Shown here one piece after another: positions 46,348-56,017 of a stretch of 64,000 nucleotides of DNA. The notes under the pieces were generated by a model. It was not told the DNA's origin, did no database searches, and saw only the letters and a list, made by a program, of their open reading frames with translations. The DNA comes from Ipomoea triloba (lineage: Eukaryota; Streptophyta; Magnoliopsida; Solanales; Convolvulaceae): contig NC_044930.1 of assembly GCF_003576645.1 (NCBI RefSeq), positions 249,858 through 313,857 of the forward strand, written 5' to 3'. Made by a program: the position numbers and the translations under genes. Each line of letters opens with the position of its first letter. Within the stretch, counting starts at the first letter, position 1.

Positions 46348-47050
46348 TTTGTTTTTTGTTTTTTGTTTTTTTTTTTTTGTTTTTGATCCTGCCCCCCCCC
46401 CCCCCCTTTTATTTATTTATTTATTTATTTATTTTATGTAGGCCTCTATGCAGGCTATTGGGCTTCAACAGCGTTTGCAGGAGGCTTCTCAGGATTATGC
46501 CGCCTCGGAAGAGGCGCTTCGGGAGCTAGGAGAGCGTCATCAACAGCTTCAGGTGACGCACGAGGCCACGTTGAAGGAACTGGACGCCCTCAAGACTACG
46601 TTGATGGAATTTGATGTCCTCAAGACTGCCCACGCGGATCTGCAACTTGCTCACTCAACTCTCCAAGCCGAACACGAGAAACAGTAGGTTGCCCATACCC
46701 GTGCCTTGGAGCATGCCATAGAGGATTGGCAGGGGACGGAGGATTTTTCCCGCGCAGCTGACGATTATGCTTGTTCGCGTATGCCAGGCCTGCTCAGATA
46801 TTGGTTGTCTTCTCCTGAGCGTTCTGGCCAAGCTATGGTAGATGCCATGTGCCTCATTGACCCCGCATGGACTGCTCTCCCTGCAGGTTTGCCAATGCAA
46901 CGCACACCCCCACACCGGTTCGTGAGTTGCCTCCGAGCAGTGCAACTCACTCACCCACACCCTGTCGCCTTATTGACTGGACCGCCTACCCCGCGGGTCC
47001 AATGCACGTGGGTTGCCCCAAGCGATGCAACCTCCGTGCCTTATTAACCA
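43817..47050 (+). pseudogene. antisense ORF of the Tat element (gypsy-type transposase-like, PF04195)
   Basis: It is coded opposite to gag-pol. Exon 1 (43817-45194) begins with a long Pro/Arg/Ala-rich region, then has a conserved core: LNSLDEWLGEGVQMMVPRD, FPPHPLTLAFLTSHNIAPCQ and LTPNGHRFITCF, the 'putative gypsy-type transposon' sequence. Exon 2 (about 45300-45726) codes for an acidic/Ser-Pro region ending HFVGDLMN. Exon 3 starts at 46442 and codes for a coiled coil (LQQRLQEASQDYAASEEALRELGER). Introns are 45195-45299 and 45727-46441. The exon 1/2 junction does not keep frame with the best sites, and a TAG at 46685-46687 interrupts exon 3, beyond which the same frame stays open to about 47047. 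Antisense ORFs of this kind are known in Retand-like elements. The function is unknown. Confidence 0.75.
45750..46435. repeat. 84-bp poly-T/poly-C minisatellite, about eight units
   Basis: The anchor GATCCTGACCTCC recurs at 45797, 45881, 45965, 46049, 46133, 46217 and 46301, and a variant GATCCTGCCC at 46385, each exactly 84 bases apart. Each unit is a C run, a long T run with G interruptions, then the anchor. It lies in the second intron of the antisense ORF. Read on the element strand it is a purine-rich array. Confidence 0.95.
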
Positions 47051-47500
47051 ACGCATGGACCGCCGGGCGGTCCCATGCGCGCGCATGTGGGTTGCCTCCA
47101 CGCCACCCACACGCCCCTGCTCGCCTTATCCACAAGGCCATGGCCCAACCACCCTGCGGGTCCCATGCGCCTGCATCCTGATTAACCAACGCATAGACCG
47201 CCAGGCGGTCCCATGCGCGCATGTGGGTTGCCTCCACGCAACTCACACGTCCCGCCCGCCTTATTAGTTAACCAACGCATGGACCGCCAGGCGGTCCCAT
47301 GTGCGCATGTGGGTTTTGTACCAACCCACACGCCCCGCTCGCCTTACTCACGGACTGACTACCCTGCAGGTCCGGCGTGTGGGTTGCAGCAATGCAACGT
47401 ATTTAACCAACGCATGGACCGCCAGGCAGTCCCATGCGCGTGTGGATTGCCTCACGCAATTCACACGCCCCGCTCGCCTTATCCACAGCGCCATGAACCG
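46895..47500. repeat. hairpin-containing tandem repeats near the pol 3' end
   Basis: Units share 'AACGCATGGACCGCC(A/G)GGCGG', 'GCATGTGGGTTG' and 'CACACGCCCCGCTCGCCTTA'. The palindromic core is at 47058, 47196, 47282 and 47417 (spacings 138, 86 and 135). The array sits between the pol stop and the antisense ORF, the variable region in which Tat elements are known to breed tandem repeats. Confidence 0.85.
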
Positions 47501-47690
47501 ACGAGGGTCCGCACCCGCGTTGGATTTTATTCGTTTATTGAAGTAAGCGAGGAAATTATGAAGAGTGTACCACCCGCGCGCCGTCGAGGCCGGTAGTTTT
47601 ATTGCCATTTCGATGGAAAAACTCGCTAAGTGCCTTCCTCGGATCAATTCCGAGTGAATGGCCTGTACCGTTATTTAACTCGTCTGTCCA

Positions 47691-48065
47691 CTATTGGAAG
47701 AATTTTTTCAGATGGTGGGTATTCCACACCCGGTCGATTGGGACCCTCTGCATCGTTTCCAATTTGTAAGTGTTTTCCCGAACCACCTGGCGAATCCTGT
47801 ATGGTCCTTCCCAATTTTGTGCTAGCTTGCCGCCTTGTAGGGGTTTACTAGCCTCCCTTCTACGTAAGACTAGATCCCCCTCCTGGAGGCCCCTCGGTCG
47901 TGCCCGTGAATCGTGGTAACGCTTTATTGTTCTTTGATATGTTGCCGTATGTCGACTAGCCGTCTCCCTTCTTTCCTCTAAAAGACTTAACTCCACTCTC
48001 ATGCTTTCGTCATTCTGGCCAGAGTTGTAACGCTCACTTCTCTCGGTGGGCATGGCAGATTCCAA
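47691..48065 (-). pseudogene. integrase C-terminal part, out of frame
   Basis: About 124 residues holding the integrase tail: ERRETASRHTATYQRTIKRYHD, GDLVLRRREAS, NWEGPYRIRQVVRENTYKLE and WNTHHLKKFF. It overlaps the end of the previous part in a different frame, so one frameshift near 48100 separates them. Confidence 0.88.
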
Positions 48066-49920
48066 AGGATTTCTCGCCTCGCACCCATATGTTAGGGCGA
48101 AGGGTGTTTCTCCGATGGCCTTTCTGGGGGGTAGTTATGTACGCCCACAATATAGTAGGCAACTCTTCGTACCACGCGGATCCGGCGGTCTCTACTCTCT
48201 TTTTTATGCCGTCCAGGAGGGTACGGTTTACGTTTTCTACTTGCCCGTTAGCCTGGGGGTAGGCTACTGCTGCCTTAACGTGCTCCACCCCGTGGTATGC
48301 GCAGAAGCGAGTGAAGTTTTTATTATCAAATTGTTTTCCGTTGTCTGATACGATTTGCAGAGGTACCCCAAACCTTGTGAATATGTGCTTCCACACGAAT
48401 CTTCGGCACTGATATTCAGTGATCGAGGCGAGGGGCTCCGCCTCTACCCACTCGGTAAAGTAGTCTACCGCCACTATTATGAACTTCAGGCCGCCCACAC
48501 CCCTGGGAAAAGGCCCTAGCAGATCTACGCCCCAGCGCGCAAAGGGGATGGCGGATGTCACCGGGGTATAGTAAGACGCTGGTCGCCCGGGGAGTATCGC
48601 GAAGTGTTGGCATGCGGGGCACTTCCTCACATACTCTAGGCAATCAGCCCTCAGGCGGGGCCAGTAGTACCCCTGGAGGATGATCTTTCGTGCAAGGGTT
48701 TGGGCCCCTTGGTGGGCCGCACACACCCCTTCATGCATCTCGGCAAGTACCTTGTTTGCCTCGACCTTAGTTAGGCAGCGGAGTAGCGGCCCCCCGAAGG
48801 ATAGCTTGAATAGATTTCCACCTATTATTTGATACGATGGGGCCATAGTTACTACTTTACGCGCCCTCGTCGGGTCGTTCGGTGCAGTCCCGTGCTTTTT
48901 ATAGAGAATCATCTCCTGCATCCATTCGTCCGGGGCGGGGTGGATGGCACATACTTCTTCCCTCTTGATGCTAGGCGCGCTTACATCGACAGTGGTGATT
49001 ATCTGGGAGACATACCCCAAATGGTCCTCCAAGCCCTGCGTGACTCTAGATAAGAGGTCGGCTTCTCCGTTCTCTGCTCTAGGGATTTGAACCAACTCCC
49101 ATCGCTCGAAGTCGGCCAATAACCTTTGCACCACCTCCTTGTACTGTCTCATCCGGTTCTCTCGAGTTTCAAATTGGTTGTTTACATGGCCCACCACGAT
49201 CCTGGAGTCGGATCGGATTGTCAGGCTACTCACTTGGAGTGCTCTGGCCAATTTCAACCCTCTTACCAAGGCTTCGTATTCTGCTTCGTTGTTGGACACC
49301 GGGAAGTTGAACCTGAAGGCTTGGTAAGCCTTAAAGCCCTCCGGGGATATAAGTACTGCCCCGCCCCCGCAACCCTTCTTGCTAGATGCTCCGTCAGTGT
49401 ACATTTCCCAGTCTCTGGGCTTCCTATCTGATTTGCCCGGCTCATCGGGGATGGTGCATTCCACTATAAAGTCCGCCAATGCTTGACCTTTTATCGCTGC
49501 CCGCGGGCGGTATTCCAGGCTATATTGCGTGAGTTCCATCGCCCACTTTACCATCCGGCCCGAGGATACCGGATTTCTTAGGATCGACCCTAAGGGTTGG
49601 TCTGTCAGCACTATCACGTGGTGCGCTTGAAAGTAGTACACCAATTTTCGCACGGTTCTGATGAGGGCGTACACCATCTTTTCAAGGGGAGTGTATCTCA
49701 ACTCAGCGTCGTGCAGGGCTTTGCTCACGTAGTAGATGGGCTTTTGGACTCCCATTTCCTCCCTCACCAGTACCGAGCTAATGGCGGCTGGCGCCACCCC
49801 CAAATACACATATAACACCTCGCCTTTCTCCGGCTTCGACAGGATGGGCGCCGATGCTAGGTATGCTTTGAATTGGTCGAAGGCTTCCTGGCATTCAGGG
49901 GTCCAAGCGAAACCATTTTT
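48034..49920 (-). pseudogene. pol, dual RNase H and integrase part, frameshifted near its end
   Basis: It continues the RT frame after the nonsense codon. The RT-linked RNase H (ISSVLVREEMG, YYVSKALHDAELRYTPLEK) is followed by an archaeal-type RNase H (MYTDGASSKKGCGGGAVLI, NNEAEYEALVRGLKLA, SDSRIVVGHVNNQ), the diagnostic Tat feature. Integrase follows with an HHCC zinc finger (HEGVCAAHQG, CLEYVRKCPACQ) and the D,D,E core (WGVDLLGPF, VSDNGKQFD, NGQVENVNRTL). After WAYITTPQKG the frame drifts off the family sequence and stops at 48034. The proper continuation is in another frame (47691-48065). Confidence 0.92.
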
Positions 49921-51510
49921 CTATTTCATCACCTGGAAAAAGGGCAATGATTTCTCCGCCAGTTTTGACATGAACCTGCTTAGTGCAGCCAACTTCCCGT
50001 TCAATCGCTGGACCTCCTTCACTGTGGTGGGGTGTTTCATCTGCAAGATGCTCTGCGCCTTTTCAGGATTGACCTCGATTCCCCTATGGGTGACCATGAA
50101 GCCCAAAAATTTTCCTCCCTTTACTACGAATGCACATTTTTTTGGGTTTAGGCGCAGGTTCTTTTGCTTCATGATCTCGAAGCACTTGGCTAGATACTCT
50201 GGATGGGTTGAGGCCTCCTTGCTTTTTACTAGCATATCGTCAACGTAGGCCTCCATGATGTTTCCAAGTAAGTCCTTAAATACTTCTGCCACCATGCGGG
50301 TGAAGGTGGCGCCCGAATTTTTTAGGCCGAAAGCCATGACTCTATAGCAATATACACCATCCGGGGTGACGAACGCCGTTTTTTCTTCATATTCATTCGC
50401 CATGAATATCTGGTGATACCCCTTAAACGCATCCATGAAGCTGAGCAGTTGGCACCCGGCGGTTTCATCTACCAGCTGGTCGGTGCGGGGTAGGGGAAGG
50501 AGATCCTGAGGGCAAGCTTTGTTGAGGTCCGTGTAGTCCACGCACATTCGCCATGTGGGGGGTTTTGGGGCCAGCACGACGTTGGCTAGCCATGCTGGAT
50601 ACATCACTTTTCGGATATGGCCTATTGCCAACAACGTGTCTACCTCCGCTTTCACAAAAGCTCTTCGATCAGCCGACAGGTGGCGGCGTTTTTGCTTAAT
50701 GGGTCGGAAACTCGGATCTACTGCCAATTTTTGTGTGATAATGGAGCGGTCTATGCCCGGCATGTCCTCCGGGCCCCAAGGGGCGAATACTATGGAGTAC
50801 GCCCTTAGGACGGTCATCACCCGCTCCCGTAACTCAGGGTCGAGTCCTTTGCCTATTCTGACACATCTGTCGGGGCGACTTGGGTGTAGTGGGATTTCTT
50901 CTAGCTCTACTACAGGTTCTGGTCCGGTACTTCTCTCCCTCTCCGGCTCTACGGTATGAACCGGCAGGGGGCCTGCCACCAGTTTCTCACATGCCGCGCT
51001 ATAACATTTCCGAGCTAAGTGCTGGTCTCCCCTAATGGTCCCCACTCCTGCCACCGTATGGAATTTTAGGCACAAGTGCTCCATCGAGATGAGTCCTCCT
51101 AAGCCTACCAGCCCTGGTCTCCCCAAGATGAGGTTGTGGGCACACGTCACCCTGACTACAACAAATTCCATGTGCATTTCTCGAACACGGGGTGGGGTGC
51201 CCAGCTCGACCGGCAAAGTTATTGATCCTTCCGTTTCCACCGTGTCTCCAGTGAACCCGGCCAACGGGGTCCGTACGGGTGTAAGCTGGTCCTCGCTGAG
51301 TCCCAGCTTCAGGAATACGTCATGGTACATGACGTTGACGCTGCTTCCGGTGTCGACCAGTACTCTCCTTACGCGCGTGCCGTTGACCACCATCGAGATC
51401 ACGAGGGCGTCCTTCGGGGCAGTTGACCTCGCCGGAAGGTCTTTGTCCGAGAACCAGATGGGTTCCCGTCGAGGCTTCTTCGTGGCCGGGCGGTCATCGA
51501 CAACCCCCAC
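49921..51510 (-). pseudogene. pol, protease and reverse transcriptase part, ended by an in-frame stop
   Basis: 529 residues. The aspartic protease has the site VLVDTGSSVNVM near residue 50. Reverse transcriptase follows, with MDAFKGYHQIFM, the GVYCYRVMAFGLKNSGATF block and the catalytic YVDDMLVKSK. The frame stops with TAG at 49923-49921 in the connection after the RT thumb, and the same frame reopens immediately and continues as RNase H. A single nonsense codon is therefore the break. The sequence is otherwise well conserved, so loss is recent. Confidence 0.92.
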
Positions 51511-51551
51511 GAAGGCCTGTTCCCCTAAGGCTTCCCCTCCGAATAATGACG

Positions 51552-52655
51552 TTAACTCGTGTGGGACTTGTTCCCTGGGTTGGGTTTCCCTTCTTCCCTG
51601 CCCCTTCGGGGGTGGGAGGTCATGCTACCCCCGGACTTTGAGGACCCTTCCGTTCGCGACCTCTTGCTCCCTTCTTCCTCCAGGTGTTTTAGACGGTTCG
51701 CTTCCTCCGCCTCCGCATAACGGTCGGCTTTCATCATCAGCGACGTGTAGGTCCTTGGCGTTTTGCGGCGTAGGCTTTTATATAGATCCCCCGCCCTCAG
51801 GGCGGAGATGAACATGGCAATGGCCGACCTGTCATCCATGTCCTTCACTTCGGCCTCCTCCGTTCGCCAACGGACAAGGAATTCCATCAGGGTCTCACCC
51901 TTCCCTTGCTTTAAGCTCGCGAGGTGTGTGAAATGTTTTTTACTCCTCCCCCGCATGAAACAGGTGATGAATTTCATCGCCAATTCGTGAAATGAACCGA
52001 TCAATCCACCGGGTAAGTTGGTGAACCAACGCTGAGCCCCTCCGGCTAACGTGGAGAAGAAGGCTCGGCACATGGCCGCCTCGGACGACCCCATCAGCAT
52101 CATGGCGGCCTGGTAGGACAATATGTGTTCTTGCGGGTCACCAGTTCCATCGAACCTCCTGACGTTAGGCGGTTTGAAGTTGGGCGGGAGAGGTTCGCCC
52201 ATGATCTCCGAGGTAAACGGCGGGGTGATTGTTATCTTGGGTACGACTGGATGGTCTCCCAACTCTTTCCACCGGATTAACTCTTCCATTTTCGCGTCGA
52301 TTCTACGGACCCAGTCCTCGCGGGGATCGGTTCGTCGGTTAGCCCAACGTTCCATCGGGCGATAAACACTTTCGCCCTCTCCTTCCAAACTAACATCCCC
52401 CGATACTTGTCGCCCCCGCACGTCTGTTTGGGAAGGGCGAGGGACAATGATGTCCTGTCGCCTTCCATTTGGGGGTTCGGCCGCACTAGGCTGGCTGCCT
52501 TGTGCAGCGCGATCCCCGTGTTTTCTGCCCTCTGGGAGGGCAGGATGCCCCTCTGCTCGGACCGAAACCAATACTTCGTCTCCTCCTCCATTTCTCCCAG
52601 AGGCCGGGCCCCCTGGCTGTTCAGTAGGTGGGGCAACCATTGTACCAGGAACCAA
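51552..52655 (-). CDS. gag polyprotein of the Tat element
   Basis: An open frame of 367 residues directly downstream of the 5' LTR and leader. The retrotransposon gag core runs from about residue 155 (FKPPNVRRFDGTGDPQEHI) through AFFSTLAGGAQRWFTNL, GRSKKHFTHLASLKQGKGE and YTSLMMKADRYAEAEEANR. The N-terminus is low-complexity and charged. No CCHC zinc knuckle is seen before the stop; the end is a Ser/Lys/Arg-rich tail. Pol is in another frame, so expression of Pol would need a shift or a separate start. Confidence 0.9.
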   Translation of the reverse strand: MVPGTMVAPPTEQPGGPASGRNGGGDEVLVSVRAEGHPALPEGRKHGDRAAQGSQPSAAEPPNGRRQDIIVPRPSQTDVRGRQVSGDVSLEGEGESVYRPMERWANRRTDPREDWVRRIDAKMEELIRWKELGDHPVVPKITITPPFTSEIMGEPLPPNFKPPNVRRFDGTGDPQEHILSYQAAMMLMGSSEAAMCRAFFSTLAGGAQRWFTNLPGGLIGSFHELAMKFITCFMRGRSKKHFTHLASLKQGKGETLMEFLVRWRTEEAEVKDMDDRSAIAMFISALRAGDLYKSLRRKTPRTYTSLMMKADRYAEAEEANRLKHLEEEGSKRSRTEGSSKSGGSMTSHPRRGREEGKPNPGNKSHTS

Positions 52656-52727
52656 CTCAGAAATATGACTGGACTTGGGGAACTAACCCTTGAGGGTTTG
52701 TGTGAAGAACACGTACTTTCAGTATCA

Positions 52728-52747
52728 GTACCCACAGATGGTGCCAA
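52728..52747 (-). other. primer-binding-like site
   Basis: Directly internal to the 5' LTR, the minus strand reads TTGGCACCATCTGTGGGTAC. TGG next to the LTR complements the tRNA 3' CCA end. The tRNA is not identified. Confidence 0.55.
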
Positions 52748-52836
52748 TGATGGTTTTAACGGATCGGGTCCACCATAAACCGGATATGGGAGGCCAGGTC
52801 GAACAGATTAGGACCCAGGCGGTTACAGAAGCAACT

Positions 52837-52895
52837 GCAAGAATCGAACCCGCGACAGGGGGTTGAAAATAAAGAGCGATACCACTAGGCCGTAG
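52837..52895 (-). other. tRNA-like A-box/B-box segment in the LTR
   Basis: On the minus strand an A-box-like CGGCCTAGTGG (TGGTCTAGTGG in the other LTR, about 43009-42951) is followed about 35 bases later by a B-box-like GGTTCGATTCT. The B-box lies inside a short stem (GCGGG/CTTGC) as in a tRNA T-arm. It sits downstream of the LTR TATA box, in the R/U5 part. No full cloverleaf or acceptor stem is apparent, so it is a tRNA-derived remnant or internal pol III promoter rather than a tRNA gene. Confidence 0.55.
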
Positions 52896-52941
52896 TATTT
52901 GCCGTGTTTCTGATGTGTCTGATGAATACCCGAACCCCCCC

Positions 52942-52949
52942 TATTTATA
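52942..52949 (-). promoter_or_regulatory. LTR TATA box (copy at 43055-43062 in the other LTR)
   Basis: TATAAATA in element orientation. It sets U3 as 53308 to about 52915, with R and U5 following, and is conserved in both LTRs. Confidence 0.6.
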
Positions 52950-53308
52950 CTGGCTCCCCTCCTCTCAAATTCGCCCACGCGTACGCTTCAAGATCTCACT
53001 CCAGCTCCTTGCGCCACGTGGTCCACGCACGCACGCCACCCCGCTTGACCCCCCTATAACACCGCCGGCACGAAGGGGGTGGCGCCAAACCACGGCCTGG
53101 CCGGCGCGAGGCGACGCCAGGTCCCGGCCCGGCCGCGCACCGGGTGTGCTGGGCGCGCCGTGACCGGGCGCTGCCGGCGGCCACGCCGGCCCGTCGACGC
53201 CCCGCCGGCGACACCCTCACTGACCCGGGCCCCCCTCTCCGTGGACACCTCAACCCAGCCCACCATCACAAGCCCAATAAATCCAGCCCACACCCAATAT
53301 CCCCATCA

Positions 53309-53313
53309 ATACA
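53309..53313. repeat. target site duplication ATACA (right)
   Basis: It matches 42857-42861 and marks the precise insertion point. Confidence 0.9.
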
Positions 53314-55647
53314 TTTATCTTATTGTTATTATACAATATCATAGAAATTCTAGAAATTTTATCGCTATTCATATTTAATAAGTGACATTTTGACTTGTTT
53401 TGTCTCTTATTTTGTGCTCTATTTGATTGATTGTTGATGGGTTTTGAGCTGTGTTGCACTCTTAATTGCTTGTTTTTGGTTTGTAAGCAATGATAAGGAA
53501 GCTGTGATGAATTGAGCATGCATGAAATGATGATTTTTGGTAAGATTTGGAGTTAATTATGACAGCTCGAAGAGACACAAAGATGCAGTTTAAAATGCAT
53601 GGGAGACCAAAAAAGGCACAAATTGAAGGCTTACAATTGATCACAATCGACTCCATGGGGTGAGGATGAGCATGGAGGGTCCGAATTACTTTATAAAGTG
53701 ATTATCGACTAGACACTTAGAACTAAAAGAAATTAGGAATGTATGTGCATGCCTATTCCATAATTAATATGATAATAATGACAAAAATGGCGTACGAAAT
53801 CCCCCTCCCAATATAATTAAATCAACTACCAAGATGTTGTTTAGTGAGGTAGCTAGTCGATGGGATGGCAAGATATTTAAGGTCTCAAATATCTGGAAAC
53901 TTCGACTCCAATATTGAAATTGAAGAGCGAGCTGAAACACCGCTGGCAAAATATGGCGGAGCCACCTGTGAATCCGCCGTGATACACCATTCCTAAATGC
54001 TTGCTTACGTCTACAATACATCATCATTTATCACCACCCATTCTTTCGAAATAGTGACCAAATAATATGTTAATAATCAAAGATATCACGTCCACAACTT
54101 TACCAGATACATGAACTTAAAACATTATGATTATTAACAGATAGTTAAACTTAAAATATTATAATTATTAAATCAATTACTTGATCAATTTATATCTCGT
54201 TCTAACGATTAATAGGGTAAGAATGTAAATTTAACATGTATTCTTGTGATCGATATATAATAATTAATTACAAATTTAGAAGTATATAACTCTCCAAGCA
54301 TATCATAATAGAAAAAGTCATTAACTCTCCAAGCATGCATGTCATAAAAGAAAAAGTCATTTAAGTATGCAATTCAATTTAGTTTTCCTACCTACGTCAG
54401 TTGAAAGAAAAGGTGTCCTATAAGCTTAGGACATGTTTGAATAATTGTTTCTTTACCTTGTTTGTAACTTGTTCTGGTCTTCTCCGTGTTCGTAGGATTT
54501 GTGGTTTGTTGAATTCCACAATAAATAGGTTAAAATAGTTGTAGTTGTCTGATCTTTAGTGATGTAAAATTAGTAGATAGATTATAATAATTAGTTAAAG
54601 TTATGCACGTAATCTAAATATGATGTTATTTAATTTGTTTAATTCATAGCAGGATTGTCAATCCAAATTAAATATAGCATTTATATCAAGATGAAATGTA
54701 ATACTTAAACTAGCAAATATAATACTAAATCAAGAAAAAAATATTTAATATAGCATTCAGATCAACTCTAGCTGTTACAATTGTTGGATAATTAGTAGAA
54801 TAATAAAAGTATTTAATGTGGTCATTTTGAGACAACATTTTAAGTGTAGTCCACTTTTAATCCGGGATGATTCAAAATTGGTTTGGGTTGTACTAAGTGA
54901 AATGGTGAATTTGATATAGTATATACATACTCTAAGTGAAATGGTGAATTTGATATAGTATATACATACTCAAAATGGATAATGTGTGAGTTGCGAAATT
55001 AATTTTCAAAATATGTTAATAAAGTTGTAAAAATAGAGCTTTGAAAGGCATTGAAAATGGTTTTTGTCCCACATTAAAAAATTGTGTAGGTTTACACTTA
55101 TATAAATACATTTCAGTTATTTAAGAAGTTTGAACAATGTTATTTGAAGATTTCTCTTGTATTTTTTCTCTTTACCGAATTGTATATTAATATTCAGTGC
55201 AACCTATTGTAACATACTAGGAATTAGTCTCTTAACAATCGTACTAGGAAGTACTCTATCAAACTAAAATTTCATATTGTATTCTTAATTAATTGGTTAC
55301 TTAATAACAAAATACACTCTTGTTACTCGATCAACGTTTTATTTATAATATATTAATATTACCACTGCTCTTTCAAACAGCTGGGTACCAACACGTGACA
55401 ATAATAGATAAAACCACCAAAAAAAAAAATGGTTTCCTCGTTTACAAGCATATAAAAATTAGACTTATTCGCCGCCATAAACTAACAAAGATAATAACGC
55501 CAATTGTCAATCCATTAAGCGTAAGCACTTATCATATATAATTTCTTCTGGAATTTGGTGAGGTCATGTTTTAAATTTATAATTGCATTGTCAACAACAA
55601 ATCCAATATATATGATTTAGAAAGTAAACCCTCCTCTCAATGTACAA
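53314..55647. other. AT-rich intergenic region
   Basis: No gene seen. A 39-bp tandem duplication (54893-54931 and 54932-54970) and a diverged short duplication around 54286-54361 ('ACTCTCCAAGCAT...GAAAAAGTCATT') are present. Confidence 0.55.
54893..54970. repeat. 39-bp perfect tandem duplication
   Basis: Two consecutive copies of a segment starting CTAAGTGAAATGGTGAA and ending TATACATACT. Confidence 0.9.
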
Positions 55648-55656
55648 ATAATTAAA

Positions 55657-56008
55657 GGGAGAATGGCATATTTAGTCCCTCAGTTATAGGGATAGTGTAG
55701 ACTCAGTCCCTGAGTTATGGCCGTATCCGAATTTAGTCCCTGAGTTATTCGCAAAGTGGCGAGATTAGTCCCTGGCCATTAAATTTGACGAAAAAGTGAT
55801 TTTGATATAAGAAGAAGAATAAAATGTGAATTTCTTATTTTACCCCTCAAATTTTGAATATTTTTTATTTTTTTCTTCAAATTTAATGGTCATGGACTAA
55901 ACTCGCCACTTTGCGAATAACTCAGGGACTAAACTCGGATACGACCATAACTCAGGGACTGAGTCTACACTACCCCTATAACTCAGGGACTAAATATGTC
56001 ATTTTCCC
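55657..56008. mobile_element. MULE-type MITE, 352 bp, with 9-bp target duplication
   Basis: Terminal inverted repeats of about 134 bp start GGGAGAATGGCATATTTAG and end CTAAATATGTCATTTTCCC. ATAATTAAA precedes (55648-55656) and follows (56009-56017), a perfect 9-bp target duplication as made by Mutator-like transposases. Each arm has about four copies of a '(T)TTAGTCCCTGAGTTAT' block. There is no coding capacity, so it needs a transposase from elsewhere. Confidence 0.9.
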
Positions 56009-56017
56009 ATAATTAAA

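Larger units (their letters stand above)
42862..53308 (-). mobile_element. Ty3/gypsy Tat-lineage LTR retrotransposon, 10.4 kb
   Basis: The element has near-identical LTRs, ATACA target duplications, TG...CA ends, a primer-binding-like site, a polypurine tract, gag, and pol in the order PR-RT-RNase H-second (archaeal-type) RNase H-INT, all on the minus strand. The dual RNase H and an antisense ORF with the plant 'gypsy-type transposase' (PF04195-like) sequence on the + strand place it in the Tat lineage, Retand-like. LTRs differ at roughly a dozen positions over about 550 bp (by eye), suggesting insertion around a million years ago if a usual plant rate applies. Pol is broken by an in-frame stop and a frameshift. 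Confidence 0.95.
52748..53308 (-). repeat. LTR at the element's 5' side (561 bp)
   Basis: A complete copy with the same ends as 42862-43760. Read in element orientation it runs from 53308 (TGATGGGGATATTGGG) to 52748 (CCATCA), with a TATAAATA box at 52949-52942. Confidence 0.95.

Noticed and set aside
45761..46529. Two long + strand frames (226 and 253 codons) rich in Phe, Val and Pro
   Set aside because: They arise because the 84-bp repeat is a multiple of three and lacks stops. They lie in the intron of the antisense ORF and have no coding signature.
52837..52895. A true tRNA gene inside the LTR
   Set aside because: A- and B-box-like elements are present, but no acceptor stem or clear anticodon arm could be drawn, and it occurs in both LTRs as part of the retroelement.
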